Of a stretch of 9,433 nt of DNA, positions 1 to 5,505 are shown piece after piece; within the stretch, counting starts at the first letter, position 1; every line of letters begins with the position of its first letter. Both the position numbers and the translations under genes were made by a program. This DNA is from Propionibacteriaceae bacterium. Its GTDB lineage: Bacteria; Actinomycetota; Actinomycetes; Propionibacteriales; Propionibacteriaceae. The notes under the pieces were generated by a model. It was not told where the DNA came from, did no database searches, and saw nothing but the letters and a program-made list of their open reading frames with translations. The DNA is taken from assembly GCA_030544185.1 (NCBI GenBank), contig JAUNRO010000105.1:1-9433 (forward strand), written 5' to 3'.

Positions 1-741
1 TCATCCGCGGGGCTCCCGGATCAGCTTCGCGGCCTTGACGGGATCGACCTGACCTTCGCCGAACGCCGGGCACAGCTGGGCGAGTGGGCAGACCCCGCAC
101 GCGGGGTTGCGGGCATGACAGCGGCGGCGGCCGAACCAGATGAGGTTGTGGCTGAGCTGTGTCCAGTCCTTGCGCGGAAAGAGCCGGGCGATCTCGGTCT
201 CGATCTGGTCGGGATCGGTGCGGGTGGTCCACCCGAATCGGGTCACCAGCCGTTTGAAGTGGGTGTCGACGGTGAGGCCGGGGACGCCGAACGCGTTGCC
301 GAGAACGACATTGGCCGTCTTGCGCCCGACCCCGGGCAGCGTGACGAGATCCTTCAGCCGGCCCGGGACCCGGCCACCGAAGCGATCGGTGAGCTCCTGG
401 CTGAGGCGGATGATCGAATCCGTCTTGGCCCGGAAGAACCCGGTGGACCGGATGATCTCCTCGACCTCGGCCCGATCGGCGCCGGCCAGGGCGACCGCGT
501 CGGGATAACGGGCGAACAGGACGGGGGTCACGAGGTTGACCCGCTTGTCGGTGGACTGGGCGGACAGGACCGTGGCGATCAGCAGTTGATAGGGATCGGC
601 GAAGTCCAGCTCGCAGTGGGCCTCGGGATAGGTCGCGGCCATGATCCGGTTCATCTTCCGCGCCCGGCGGACCAGGGCGGTCGCCGGCCGGCCATCACCC
701 TCGGGGACGGCTGGCTGGGCGGCGGGGCCGGCGGTGCTCAT
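1..741 (-). CDS. nth: Endonuclease III (DNA glycosylase/AP lyase)
   Basis: This 246-residue protein is a bifunctional glycosylase/AP lyase that removes oxidised pyrimidines and nicks abasic sites in base-excision repair. The helix-hairpin-helix [13 protein letters not shown] (about residues 135-147) carries the catalytic Lys141. The following TVDTH supplies the catalytic Asp159. The 4Fe-4S cluster ligands have the classic C-X6-C-X2-C-X5-C spacing (Cys208, 215, 218, 224). The frame stays open upstream to 945, but that extension would overlap crp and has no family similarity. I chose the ATG at 739-741 because a TAGGAT -10 element ends 7 nt before it, as in a leaderless transcript. The length is a little above E. 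coli Nth (211 aa) and normal for actinobacteria. It is divergent from crp, as in mycobacteria, but without the small gene (Rv3675) that I recall between them in M. tuberculosis. Confidence 0.96.
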   Translation of the reverse strand: MSTAGPAAQPAVPEGDGRPATALVRRARKMNRIMAATYPEAHCELDFADPYQLLIATVLSAQSTDKRVNLVTPVLFARYPDAVALAGADRAEVEEIIRSTGFFRAKTDSIIRLSQELTDRFGGRVPGRLKDLVTLPGVGRKTANVVLGNAFGVPGLTVDTHFKRLVTRFGWTTRTDPDQIETEIARLFPRKDWTQLSHNLIWFGRRRCHARNPACGVCPLAQLCPAFGEGQVDPVKAAKLIREPRG

Positions 742-748
742 GGAGGCG

Positions 749-754
749 ATCCTA
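749..754 (-). promoter_or_regulatory. -10 element for leaderless nth transcript
   Basis: The minus strand reads TAGGAT followed by 7 nt (cgcctcc) and then the nth ATG. This fits the actinobacterial TANNNT -10 consensus with transcription starting at the A of the start codon. There is no Shine-Dalgarno at useful spacing. No good -35 hexamer is visible; its expected place overlaps the palindrome at 771-786. The promoter assignment is inferred from spacing that is identical at three other genes in the window. Confidence 0.6.
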
Positions 755-770
755 TGCGCGGGGTGCGACA

Positions 771-786
771 GTGCGCGATCTCGCAC
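771..786. repeat. 16-bp near-perfect palindrome, candidate operator
   Basis: GTGCGCGATCTCGCAC pairs at 7 of 8 positions about its centre. It lies in the nth-crp divergent spacer, where the nth -35 region should be and about 95 bp upstream of the crp -10. It contains GTG...CAC like a Crp site, but its half-sites are 2 bp too far apart for TGTGA-N6-TCACA. It could bind another dimeric regulator. The regulator is unknown. Confidence 0.4.
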
Positions 787-854
787 AATGGTCCATCCCG
801 CCCGGGATTTCGGACCGATTTTCTGCTGCGCCATGGTCGGGCGGCCCTCGGCGG

Positions 855-884
855 TTCCCCTAAGGCGGTTCGGGCCGCTAGCCT
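855..884 (+). promoter_or_regulatory. Candidate crp promoter
   Basis: A TAGCCT -10 hexamer (879-884) fits TANNNT. A weak -35-like TTCCCC (855-860) lies 18 bp upstream. The predicted start near 891 gives a leader of about 24 nt containing a strong Shine-Dalgarno. The same hexamer, with a preceding C, recurs at 4494-4499 and 7119-7124. The -10 is plausible; the -35 is a guess. Confidence 0.5.
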
Positions 885-903
885 GTCGCCATCCGCTGAC
901 AGG
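882..903 (+). repeat. Inverted repeat across crp -10 and Shine-Dalgarno
   Basis: CCTGTC (882-887) and GACAGG (898-903) are perfect 6-bp arms around a 10-nt spacer. The left arm starts inside the -10 hexamer and the right arm runs into the AGGAGG ribosome-binding site. It could be an operator at the transcription start, or, if RNA starts upstream, a hairpin hiding the ribosome-binding site. It does not match the Crp consensus (GTGA/TCAC halves). Confidence 0.4.
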
Positions 904-906
904 AGG
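901..906 (+). promoter_or_regulatory. Shine-Dalgarno deciding the crp TTG start
   Basis: AGGAGG lies 8 nt upstream of the TTG at 915-917. This is what supports TTG as the crp start, since the resulting N-terminus also matches the family. Confidence 0.8.
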
Positions 907-914
907 CACGAGGG

Positions 915-1595
915 TTGGACACGCAGGCAATCCTGAAGCAGGCACCCCTGTTTCGGGGTCTGGACGATGAAGCCTTTCAGGCCCTGAGCTCCTCCATGGG
1001 CGAGACGCAGCTGGCCCGTGGCGAAGTGCTGTTCCACGAGGGCGACTCCGGTGACCAGCTCTATGTGGTCGTGGGTGGCAAGGTCAAGCTCGGCCGCCAC
1101 GGCGCGACCGGACGCGAAAACCTCTCGGCGGTCCTCGGCCCCGGCCAGATGTTCGGCGAGCTGTCGCTGTTCGACCCGGGTCCCCGCTCCATGACCGCGA
1201 CCGCGGTCACCCCCTGCACGCTGCGGGTGCTCGATCACGCGGATCTGACGCCGTGGCTCGCCGGCCGGCCGGAGGTGGCGAAGGGGCTCCTGGCCCAGTT
1301 GGCCGGACGGTTGCGCCGCGCCAACGATGTGATGTCGGATCTGGTGTTCTCCGATGTGCCCGGCCGCGTGGCCAAGGCGCTGCTGGACCTCGCCACCCGC
1401 TTCGGCAAGCACACCGACGAGGGCCTCGCCGTTCACCACGATCTCACCCAGGAGGAGATCGCTCAGCTCGTGGGCGCCTCACGCGAGACCGTCAACAAGG
1501 CACTGGCCGACTTCGCGGCCCGGGGCTGGATGCGCCTGGAGCCGCGCTCGGTCATCATTCTGGATCTCGAACGGGTGGCTCGCCGGGCACGCTGA
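915..1595 (+). CDS. crp: Crp/Fnr-family cAMP-responsive regulator (GlxR/Crp type)
   Basis: This 226-residue global transcription factor binds cAMP and DNA as a dimer. The N-terminal cyclic-nucleotide domain (about 5-125) carries the phosphate-binding cassette [13 protein letters not shown], with Gly81-Glu82-Leu83-Ser84 and Arg91-Ser92 at the cAMP-contacting positions. A long dimer helix (about 122-145) leads to a winged helix-turn-helix (about 178-201). Its [20 protein letters not shown] carries the Arg-Glu pair (190-191) used to read GTGA half-sites. Length and sequence are very close to M. tuberculosis Rv3676 as I recall it. The start is TTG with a strong Shine-Dalgarno. The last 41 bp overlap the tail of the convergent hydrolase gene. 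In corynebacteria and mycobacteria the orthologue controls carbon and energy metabolism and resuscitation genes. A Crp-like site is seen at 6990-7005. Confidence 0.96.
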   Translation: MDTQAILKQAPLFRGLDDEAFQALSSSMGETQLARGEVLFHEGDSGDQLYVVVGGKVKLGRHGATGRENLSAVLGPGQMFGELSLFDPGPRSMTATAVTPCTLRVLDHADLTPWLAGRPEVAKGLLAQLAGRLRRANDVMSDLVFSDVPGRVAKALLDLATRFGKHTDEGLAVHHDLTQEEIAQLVGASRETVNKALADFAARGWMRLEPRSVIILDLERVARRAR

Positions 1596-2361
1596 TCCCG
1601 CCCATCCCGGGCGTTTCCCGCAGATAGTGCAGCTGCGCCAGCGTGCTGGCCATGGCCGCGGGTCGCACCCCGGGCTCCAGGTCGCCATAGACCCGCTGCA
1701 GGACGTCCTCCGGTGTGAGCGCCCCCTCGGCGATCGCGGCGCGCACCTGCTGCAGCCGCTCCGCGCGATGGTCGCCATAGAACGCGACCCACCCGGCCGG
1801 ATCGTCGACCACCGGCCCGTGCCCGGGCAGCAGGTGGCGTACGCCCCGCTCCCCCACCACGTCCGCCACCCGCCGCAGCGAGTCCAGATAGTCACCGAGG
1901 TTGCCATCGGGATGGACGATGACGGTCGTCCCCTTGCCGAGGATCATGTCACCGGTGAAGAAATCGGTGTGGTCGGCCTGGGTCAGCAAGAACCCCACCG
2001 AATCCGAGGTGTGCCCCGGGATGTGCAGCACTTCCAGCTCCGCGTCCCCGATCGTGCGGGTCTCGCCCACCTGCAGCGGCCGGCCGGTGCTGAGGGCCGG
2101 ATCGAAGGTGCGCACGGGGGCGCCCATCGCCCGGCCCAGGTCGGGCGCGATCGCGATGTGGTCGTCGTGGCGGTGAGTCACCCAGACCTCCGCGACGCCG
2201 AGCGGGCACGCGTCCTCGATCGCCCGCCGGTGCTCGGGATCGTCGGGCCCGGGATCGATCACGATCGCCTTCTCGCCCTGCGGGGCGAGCACCCAGGTGT
2301 TGGTGCCCTGCAGGGTCATCGAACCCTGGTTGGGCGCGAGCAAACGCGCGGCTGTCGTCAT
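1555..2361 (-). CDS. Metallo-beta-lactamase-fold hydrolase (LACTB2-like)
   Basis: This 268-residue protein has the full metal-binding set of the family. THRHDDH (62-68) gives His63, His65, Asp67 and His68; PGHTSDS gives His117; TGD gives Asp138; PGHGP gives His181. The N-terminal LQGTNTWVL and the C-terminal region after residue 200 resemble the LACTB2/Rv3677c subgroup, whose eukaryotic members are nucleases or thioester hydrolases. The substrate here is unknown. It is the last gene of the minus-strand run, 23 bp after the RidA-family stop, with no convincing Shine-Dalgarno, so it probably depends on read-through from upstream genes. Its 3' end overlaps crp by 41 bp, tail to tail. Family membership is certain; the reaction is not. 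Confidence 0.92.
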   Translation of the reverse strand: MTTAARLLAPNQGSMTLQGTNTWVLAPQGEKAIVIDPGPDDPEHRRAIEDACPLGVAEVWVTHRHDDHIAIAPDLGRAMGAPVRTFDPALSTGRPLQVGETRTIGDAELEVLHIPGHTSDSVGFLLTQADHTDFFTGDMILGKGTTVIVHPDGNLGDYLDSLRRVADVVGERGVRHLLPGHGPVVDDPAGWVAFYGDHRAERLQQVRAAIAEGALTPEDVLQRVYGDLEPGVRPAAMASTLAQLHYLRETPGMGGISVPGEPPVRDPE

Positions 2362-2384
2362 GGAAGGCCGTGTCCTGATCCGGC

Positions 2385-2843
2385 TCAGCCGATCTCGGCA
2401 ACCACTTCGAGCTCGACCGGCACGTCGAGTGGCAGCACGCTGACGCCGACCGCGCTCCGCACGTGGGCGCCGGCCTCCCCGAAGATCTCGCCGATCAGCT
2501 CACTGGCGCCGTTGGCGACCTGAGGCTGGGCAGTGAAGTCCGGCGTACTCGCCACGAACGCGGTGACCTTCACGATCCGGGTGATCCGATCCACGCCGCC
2601 GGCGACCTGGCTGATCGCGGCGAGGGCGTTGAGCAGGCAGACCCGCGCCGACTCGGCACCCTGCTCAAGGGTGACCGCGCCGCCGAGCTTGCCGGTGTGG
2701 ATCGGGGTCCCGGACACCAGCGGCAGCTGGCCGGACGTCCAGACCTGATTGGCGACCACCGTCGCCGGCACATAGGCAGCGAGGGGCTTGGCCACTTCAG
2801 GCAGGCTGATGCCGAGCTCGCCGAGGCGCTCGATGACCGTCAT
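2385..2843 (-). CDS. RidA (YjgF/YER057c/UK114) family protein
   Basis: This 152-residue protein belongs to the family that hydrolyses reactive enamine/imine intermediates, as E. coli RidA does for products of PLP enzymes. The C-terminal segment HVRSAVGVSVLPLDVPVELE holds Arg129, aligning with E. coli catalytic Arg105, and Glu144, aligning with Glu120 fifteen residues later. The N-terminal extension and length fit the longer subfamily of M. tuberculosis Rv3678c. The frame is open to 2999, but the ATG at 2841-2843 has a clear Shine-Dalgarno (GAGGAG, 2849-2854) and an ATGA overlap with the upstream DUF4177 gene, so the two are translationally coupled. Deaminase activity is likely from the conserved Arg, though not every Rid subgroup has it. 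Confidence 0.93.
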   Translation of the reverse strand: MTVIERLGELGISLPEVAKPLAAYVPATVVANQVWTSGQLPLVSGTPIHTGKLGGAVTLEQGAESARVCLLNALAAISQVAGGVDRITRIVKVTAFVASTPDFTAQPQVANGASELIGEIFGEAGAHVRSAVGVSVLPLDVPVELEVVAEIG

Positions 2844-3007
2844 TTCTTCTCCTCGACGATCGGCCGCTTCAGATAGGCGACGAGATTCTCCGGGTTCATG
2901 CCCGGCACCATCTGCACGAGTTCCCAGCCGTCGGCACCCCAGTTGTCCAGGATCTGCTTGGTCGCGTGCACCAGCACGGGCACGGTCACATACTCCCACT
3001 TGGTCAT
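2840..3007 (-). CDS. DUF4177-type small protein
   Basis: This is a 55-residue protein. Its TKWEYVTVPVLVHATKQI start and DNWGADGWELVQM core match the DUF4177 pattern (W-E-Y near the N-terminus, then N/G-x-x-GWEL). It has no membrane segment or signal peptide and is likely a small cytosolic beta/alpha fold. The function is not known. It corresponds in place and size to Rv3678A of M. tuberculosis. The stop overlaps the RidA-family start (ATGA), so the pair is co-translated. The ATG at 3005-3007 is chosen because WEY follows it directly and a TAGGCT -10 ends 7 nt before it. The in-frame extension to 3130 runs into pobA and is not real. Confidence 0.88.
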   Translation of the reverse strand: MTKWEYVTVPVLVHATKQILDNWGADGWELVQMVPGMNPENLVAYLKRPIVEEKK

Positions 3008-3014
3008 GCGCGCC

Positions 3015-3042
3015 AGCCTATAAACCCCGGCCGTCGGGTCAG
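3015..3042 (-). promoter_or_regulatory. Promoter for leaderless DUF4177-RidA-hydrolase operon
   Basis: On the minus strand TAGGCT (3015-3020) is followed by 7 nt and the ATG. A -35-like CTGACC (3037-3042) lies 16 bp upstream and contains the pobA stop codon. This would let the three downstream genes be transcribed independently of pobA. It is inferred from the motif and the shared spacing. Confidence 0.55.
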
Positions 3043-4238
3043 AGCCCGCCCTCCTCGTTGGGCCAGCCGGAGTAGGCCTCGGCAAGGTGGGTGCGCCCGG
3101 ACTTGTGGCCGAGCACCATCTCGAGCTCACCCAGGCGGCGCCGGTAGTCGTAGGGGTTCTCGTCGGGGAGGCTGTGCAGCATCGTGGTCATCCAGTAGGA
3201 GAAGTTCTGCGCACGCCACACCCGCTTGACCGCGACCTCCTCATAGTCGTCCAGCTTGGCCGGATCGTTGTTCTTCGCCGCCTCGGCCAGGCGGGGGGCA
3301 AGGGCCCGGGCGTCGGAGAGCGCAAGGTTGAGCCCGCGGGCGCCGGTGGGCGGCACGGTGTGCGCAGCATCGCCGGCCAGGACAATGCGGCCGTGGCGCA
3401 TGGGCTGCTGGACGAAGCTGCGGAACGGCAGGAGCGTCCGCTCGAAGATCGGCCCGGTCTTGAGCTCGAACCCGTCCGGGCCGGCGACGCGGGCCTGGAA
3501 CTCGGACCAGATCTGGTCCTCGGACCACGAGTGCATGTCGTCGGCAGGGTTGCACTGGAGATACATCCGCTGCACGCTCGGCGTACGCTGCGAGATGAGC
3601 GCGAACCCGCGGTCCGAGGTGGCATAGATGAGCTCGTCATAGCTCATCGGGGCCTCGCACATGATGCCGAACCAGGCGAACGGATACTCACGGAAATACT
3701 GGTGGCGCTCCTCCGCCGGGATCAGGAAGCGGCAGACCGAGCGCGATCCGTCGGAGCCGACGAGGAAGTCACCGCGGACCTCTTGGGGCTGACCGTCGGC
3801 ATCGACGAAGCTGACGCCCGGGGTGTCGCTGTGCTCGTCCAGCGGCTTGACCCCGGTGACCCCGTAACGAACGTCCGCACCGGCCTGCTCGCGAGCATCG
3901 GCCAGGTCGATGAAGATATCGGTCTGCGGATAGAGCCAGACCGAGGCACCGACGAGCTCCCGGAAGTTGATCCGGTTGCTGACCCCGTTGACACGGATGT
4001 CGGTGCCCTCGTGCTCATAGCCGTCGGTCCGATAGCGGTCGGAGACCTGCTCGTCGTCCAGCATCTTGATCGCCTGCGCCTCGAGGATGCCGGCCCGGTG
4101 GGTGCTCTCGATCTGCTCGCGGGTGCGGATGTCGATGGCGACGGATTCGACGCCGCGGTTGGCGAGCATCTGGGAGATCATCAGACCAGCGGGTCCGGCT
4201 CCGACGATCACCACCTGGGTGCGACTGGTCTCGGGCAT
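3039..4238 (-). CDS. pobA: 4-hydroxybenzoate 3-monooxygenase (FAD, NAD(P)H)
   Basis: This 399-residue class A flavoprotein hydroxylase converts 4-hydroxybenzoate to protocatechuate. It aligns with the Pseudomonas enzyme (as remembered) with a constant +4 offset through the regions checked. Visible sites are GAGPAG (13-18, FAD Rossmann motif), VGSDG (160-164, DG motif) and AGDAAHTVPPTGARGLNL (288-305, flavin site). Substrate residues are all kept: Tyr205, Ser216, Arg218, Arg224, Tyr226 and Tyr389 (Pseudomonas 201, 212, 214, 220, 222, 385). The NADPH-selecting residues Arg33, Gln34 and Tyr38 are Ile37, Arg38 and Gln42 here, so coenzyme preference may differ. AGGAGG (4244-4249) lies 5 nt before the ATG. 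It sits 31 bp upstream of the DUF4177 gene, with no pca ring-cleavage or regulator gene beside it, and is not part of the mycobacterial block. Two 60-bp samples gave 62% G+C, against 68-70% in samples of nth and crp, which weakly suggests later arrival. Confidence 0.95.
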   Translation of the reverse strand: MPETSRTQVVIVGAGPAGLMISQMLANRGVESVAIDIRTREQIESTHRAGILEAQAIKMLDDEQVSDRYRTDGYEHEGTDIRVNGVSNRINFRELVGASVWLYPQTDIFIDLADAREQAGADVRYGVTGVKPLDEHSDTPGVSFVDADGQPQEVRGDFLVGSDGSRSVCRFLIPAEERHQYFREYPFAWFGIMCEAPMSYDELIYATSDRGFALISQRTPSVQRMYLQCNPADDMHSWSEDQIWSEFQARVAGPDGFELKTGPIFERTLLPFRSFVQQPMRHGRIVLAGDAAHTVPPTGARGLNLALSDARALAPRLAEAAKNNDPAKLDDYEEVAVKRVWRAQNFSYWMTTMLHSLPDENPYDYRRRLGELEMVLGHKSGRTHLAEAYSGWPNEEGGL

Positions 4239-4341
4239 GTGGGCCTCCTCTGAACGGCCGGGCTTGCGAGCCGGCGGGGGTCTGAGCGATGCGACGCGAC
4301 TCCGGCCGGGTCCCCATCGACCCAGCGAGCCTCCCGCGTCA

Positions 4342-4347
4342 CGCTAC
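4342..4347 (-). promoter_or_regulatory. Candidate pobA -10 element
   Basis: The minus strand reads GGTAGCGTGAC, with TAGCGT fitting TANNNT. It is the only clear such hexamer I see between here and pobA, and implies a leader of about 95 nt. The same 11 bases occur, in the same orientation, upstream of whiB4 (7000-7010). No good -35 is visible. Confidence 0.35.
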
Positions 4348-4407
4348 CGTGCAGGTTCCGCCCTCCGATATCCCTTGCCCGCTGATCGGGACTGCCTCTC
4401 GGCACTG

Positions 4408-4429
4408 ACCGGCTCTATAGCCGGCCGGT
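4408..4429. repeat. Inverted repeat ACCGG...CCGGT, candidate operator
   Basis: ACCGG (4408-4412) and CCGGT (4425-4429) form outer arms. A nested pair CCGGC (4409-4413) and GCCGG (4420-4424) flanks TCTATA. An AT-rich centre between GC arms is typical of operators, and the place, upstream of the candidate pobA -10, would suit an activator such as an IclR-type PobR. Short GC arms arise easily by chance in this genome. Confidence 0.3.
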
Positions 4430-4493
4430 GACCGAGCGCCCGCGAAGCTGCCCACGTTGGCGCAACTGCATTCCCTGTCCTGGTGGGGAGCAC

Positions 4494-4499
4494 TAGCCT
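4494..4499 (+). promoter_or_regulatory. -10 element for leaderless ATPase operon
   Basis: TAGCCT is followed by 7 nt (gacgccc) and the ATG at 4507. A weak TTCCCT (4471-4476) lies 17 bp upstream as a possible -35. This favours ATG 4507 over the in-frame GTG at 4483, which lies upstream of the -10. Confidence 0.6.
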
Positions 4500-4506
4500 G
4501 ACGCCC

Positions 4507-5505
4507 ATGCGGACAGCGGAGTCGAAGGATCGCCGGGGCGCGAGCCCCACCCCGACGGAATCGATGCTGCACATCGTCAGCGGCAAGGGCGGCACGGGCA
4601 AGACGACGATCGCCGCGGCGCTCGCCTGCAGTCTCGCCACCGAGGGACGCCGGGTGCTGCTGTGCGAGGTGGAGGGTCGCCAGGGGATCAGCGAGCTGTT
4701 CGGCATCACCTCGCTCGATCCGCAGGAGGAGCGTCGGTTGTGCCGTACGCCCCAGGGCGGGCAGGTGTTCGGTCTCGCTGTCGATGCCGAGTCCGCGCTG
4801 CAGCAGTATCTGGACACCTATTACAAGCTCGGCGTGGCCGGGAAGGCGATGGACAAGTTCGGGGTATTCGACTTCGCGACCTCGATCGCTCCGGGCCTGC
4901 GCGACGTCCTGCTGACCGGCAAGATCTATGAGGCGGTGCGCCGCCGGGCCAAGGGCCTGGGCACCGCCTATGACGCCGTCGTGCTCGATGCCCCGCCCAC
5001 CGGCCGCATCAGCCGGTTCCTCAACGTCCACGAGGCGGTGGCCGGGCTGGCGCGGGTCGGCCCGATCCATTCGCAAGCAGAGTCGATCGGCCGTGTGTTC
5101 CGGTCGGCGAGCACGATGGTCCACCTGGTGACCCTGCTGGAGGACATGCCGGTCACCGAGACCCTCGAGGCCGTGACCGATCTCGTGCCGACGCAGATCC
5201 GGGTCGCGTCGATCATCTGCAACCTGGTGACCGATTCGCAGTTCACCGACGACGAACTCACCGCGGCCGCCGCCGAGGAACTGCCGCTGGAGGTGCCCGG
5301 CCTGAGCGCGGACCAGCAGGCCGCGCTGCGCCGGGAACTGGCCGCGGAGGCGTCCTGGATCGCCGACGAGCGCTCGTGCCGCGCGGAGTTGACGCGGTTG
5401 GGCCTGCCGATGGTGGACATCCCGCGGGATCCAACCGGTATCGATACGGGCTCGTTGTTCGCGATCGCCGAGCGGCTCATCGCGGTCTGGGAGGATGAAT
5501 CATGA
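4507..5505 (+). CDS. ArsA/Get3-like ATPase, first subunit (Rv3679 type)
   Basis: This 332-residue P-loop ATPase belongs to the SIMIBI ArsA/Get3 group. Residues 26-34 are GKGGTGKTT, a deviant Walker A with the signature lysine Lys27 as well as Lys32. DAVVLDAPPTG (156-166) is the Walker B/switch II region with Asp161. No membrane segment is seen. No CxxC or arsenite-binding cysteine set is evident, so arsenic transport is unlikely. Position and pairing match M. tuberculosis Rv3679, which with Rv3680 forms a Get3-like complex described, as I recall, as BagA/BagB. An in-frame GTG at 4483 would add 8 residues, but the -10 at 4494-4499 argues for ATG 4507. The stop overlaps the next start by ATGA, implying equal synthesis of both subunits. 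The client or substrate is unknown. Confidence 0.92.
   Translation: MRTAESKDRRGASPTPTESMLHIVSGKGGTGKTTIAAALACSLATEGRRVLLCEVEGRQGISELFGITSLDPQEERRLCRTPQGGQVFGLAVDAESALQQYLDTYYKLGVAGKAMDKFGVFDFATSIAPGLRDVLLTGKIYEAVRRRAKGLGTAYDAVVLDAPPTGRISRFLNVHEAVAGLARVGPIHSQAESIGRVFRSASTMVHLVTLLEDMPVTETLEAVTDLVPTQIRVASIICNLVTDSQFTDDELTAAAAEELPLEVPGLSADQQAALRRELAAEASWIADERSCRAELTRLGLPMVDIPRDPTGIDTGSLFAIAERLIAVWEDES

Larger units (their letters stand above)
4239..4506. promoter_or_regulatory. Divergent spacer between pobA and the ATPase operon
   Basis: These 268 bp hold no credible gene. Next to pobA are its Shine-Dalgarno and a GC-rich inverted repeat (GCCGG 4257-4261, CCGGC 4271-4275). Further out are a possible pobA -10 (TAGCGT on minus, 4342-4347), an inverted repeat around an AT-rich centre (4408-4429), a short GTTGgcgCAAC repeat (4456-4466) and the ATPase -10 (4494-4499). 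No regulator gene lies beside it. Confidence 0.6.

Noticed and set aside
742..945. N-terminal extension of nth.
   Set aside because: It would overlap the crp start and the spacer, lacks family similarity, and lies upstream of a -10 that points to ATG at 741.
3087..4253. A 388-codon open frame on the plus strand opposite pobA.
   Set aside because: It is an antisense shadow: Asp/Gly/Val/Leu-rich, with no family motifs, while pobA is complete on the other strand.
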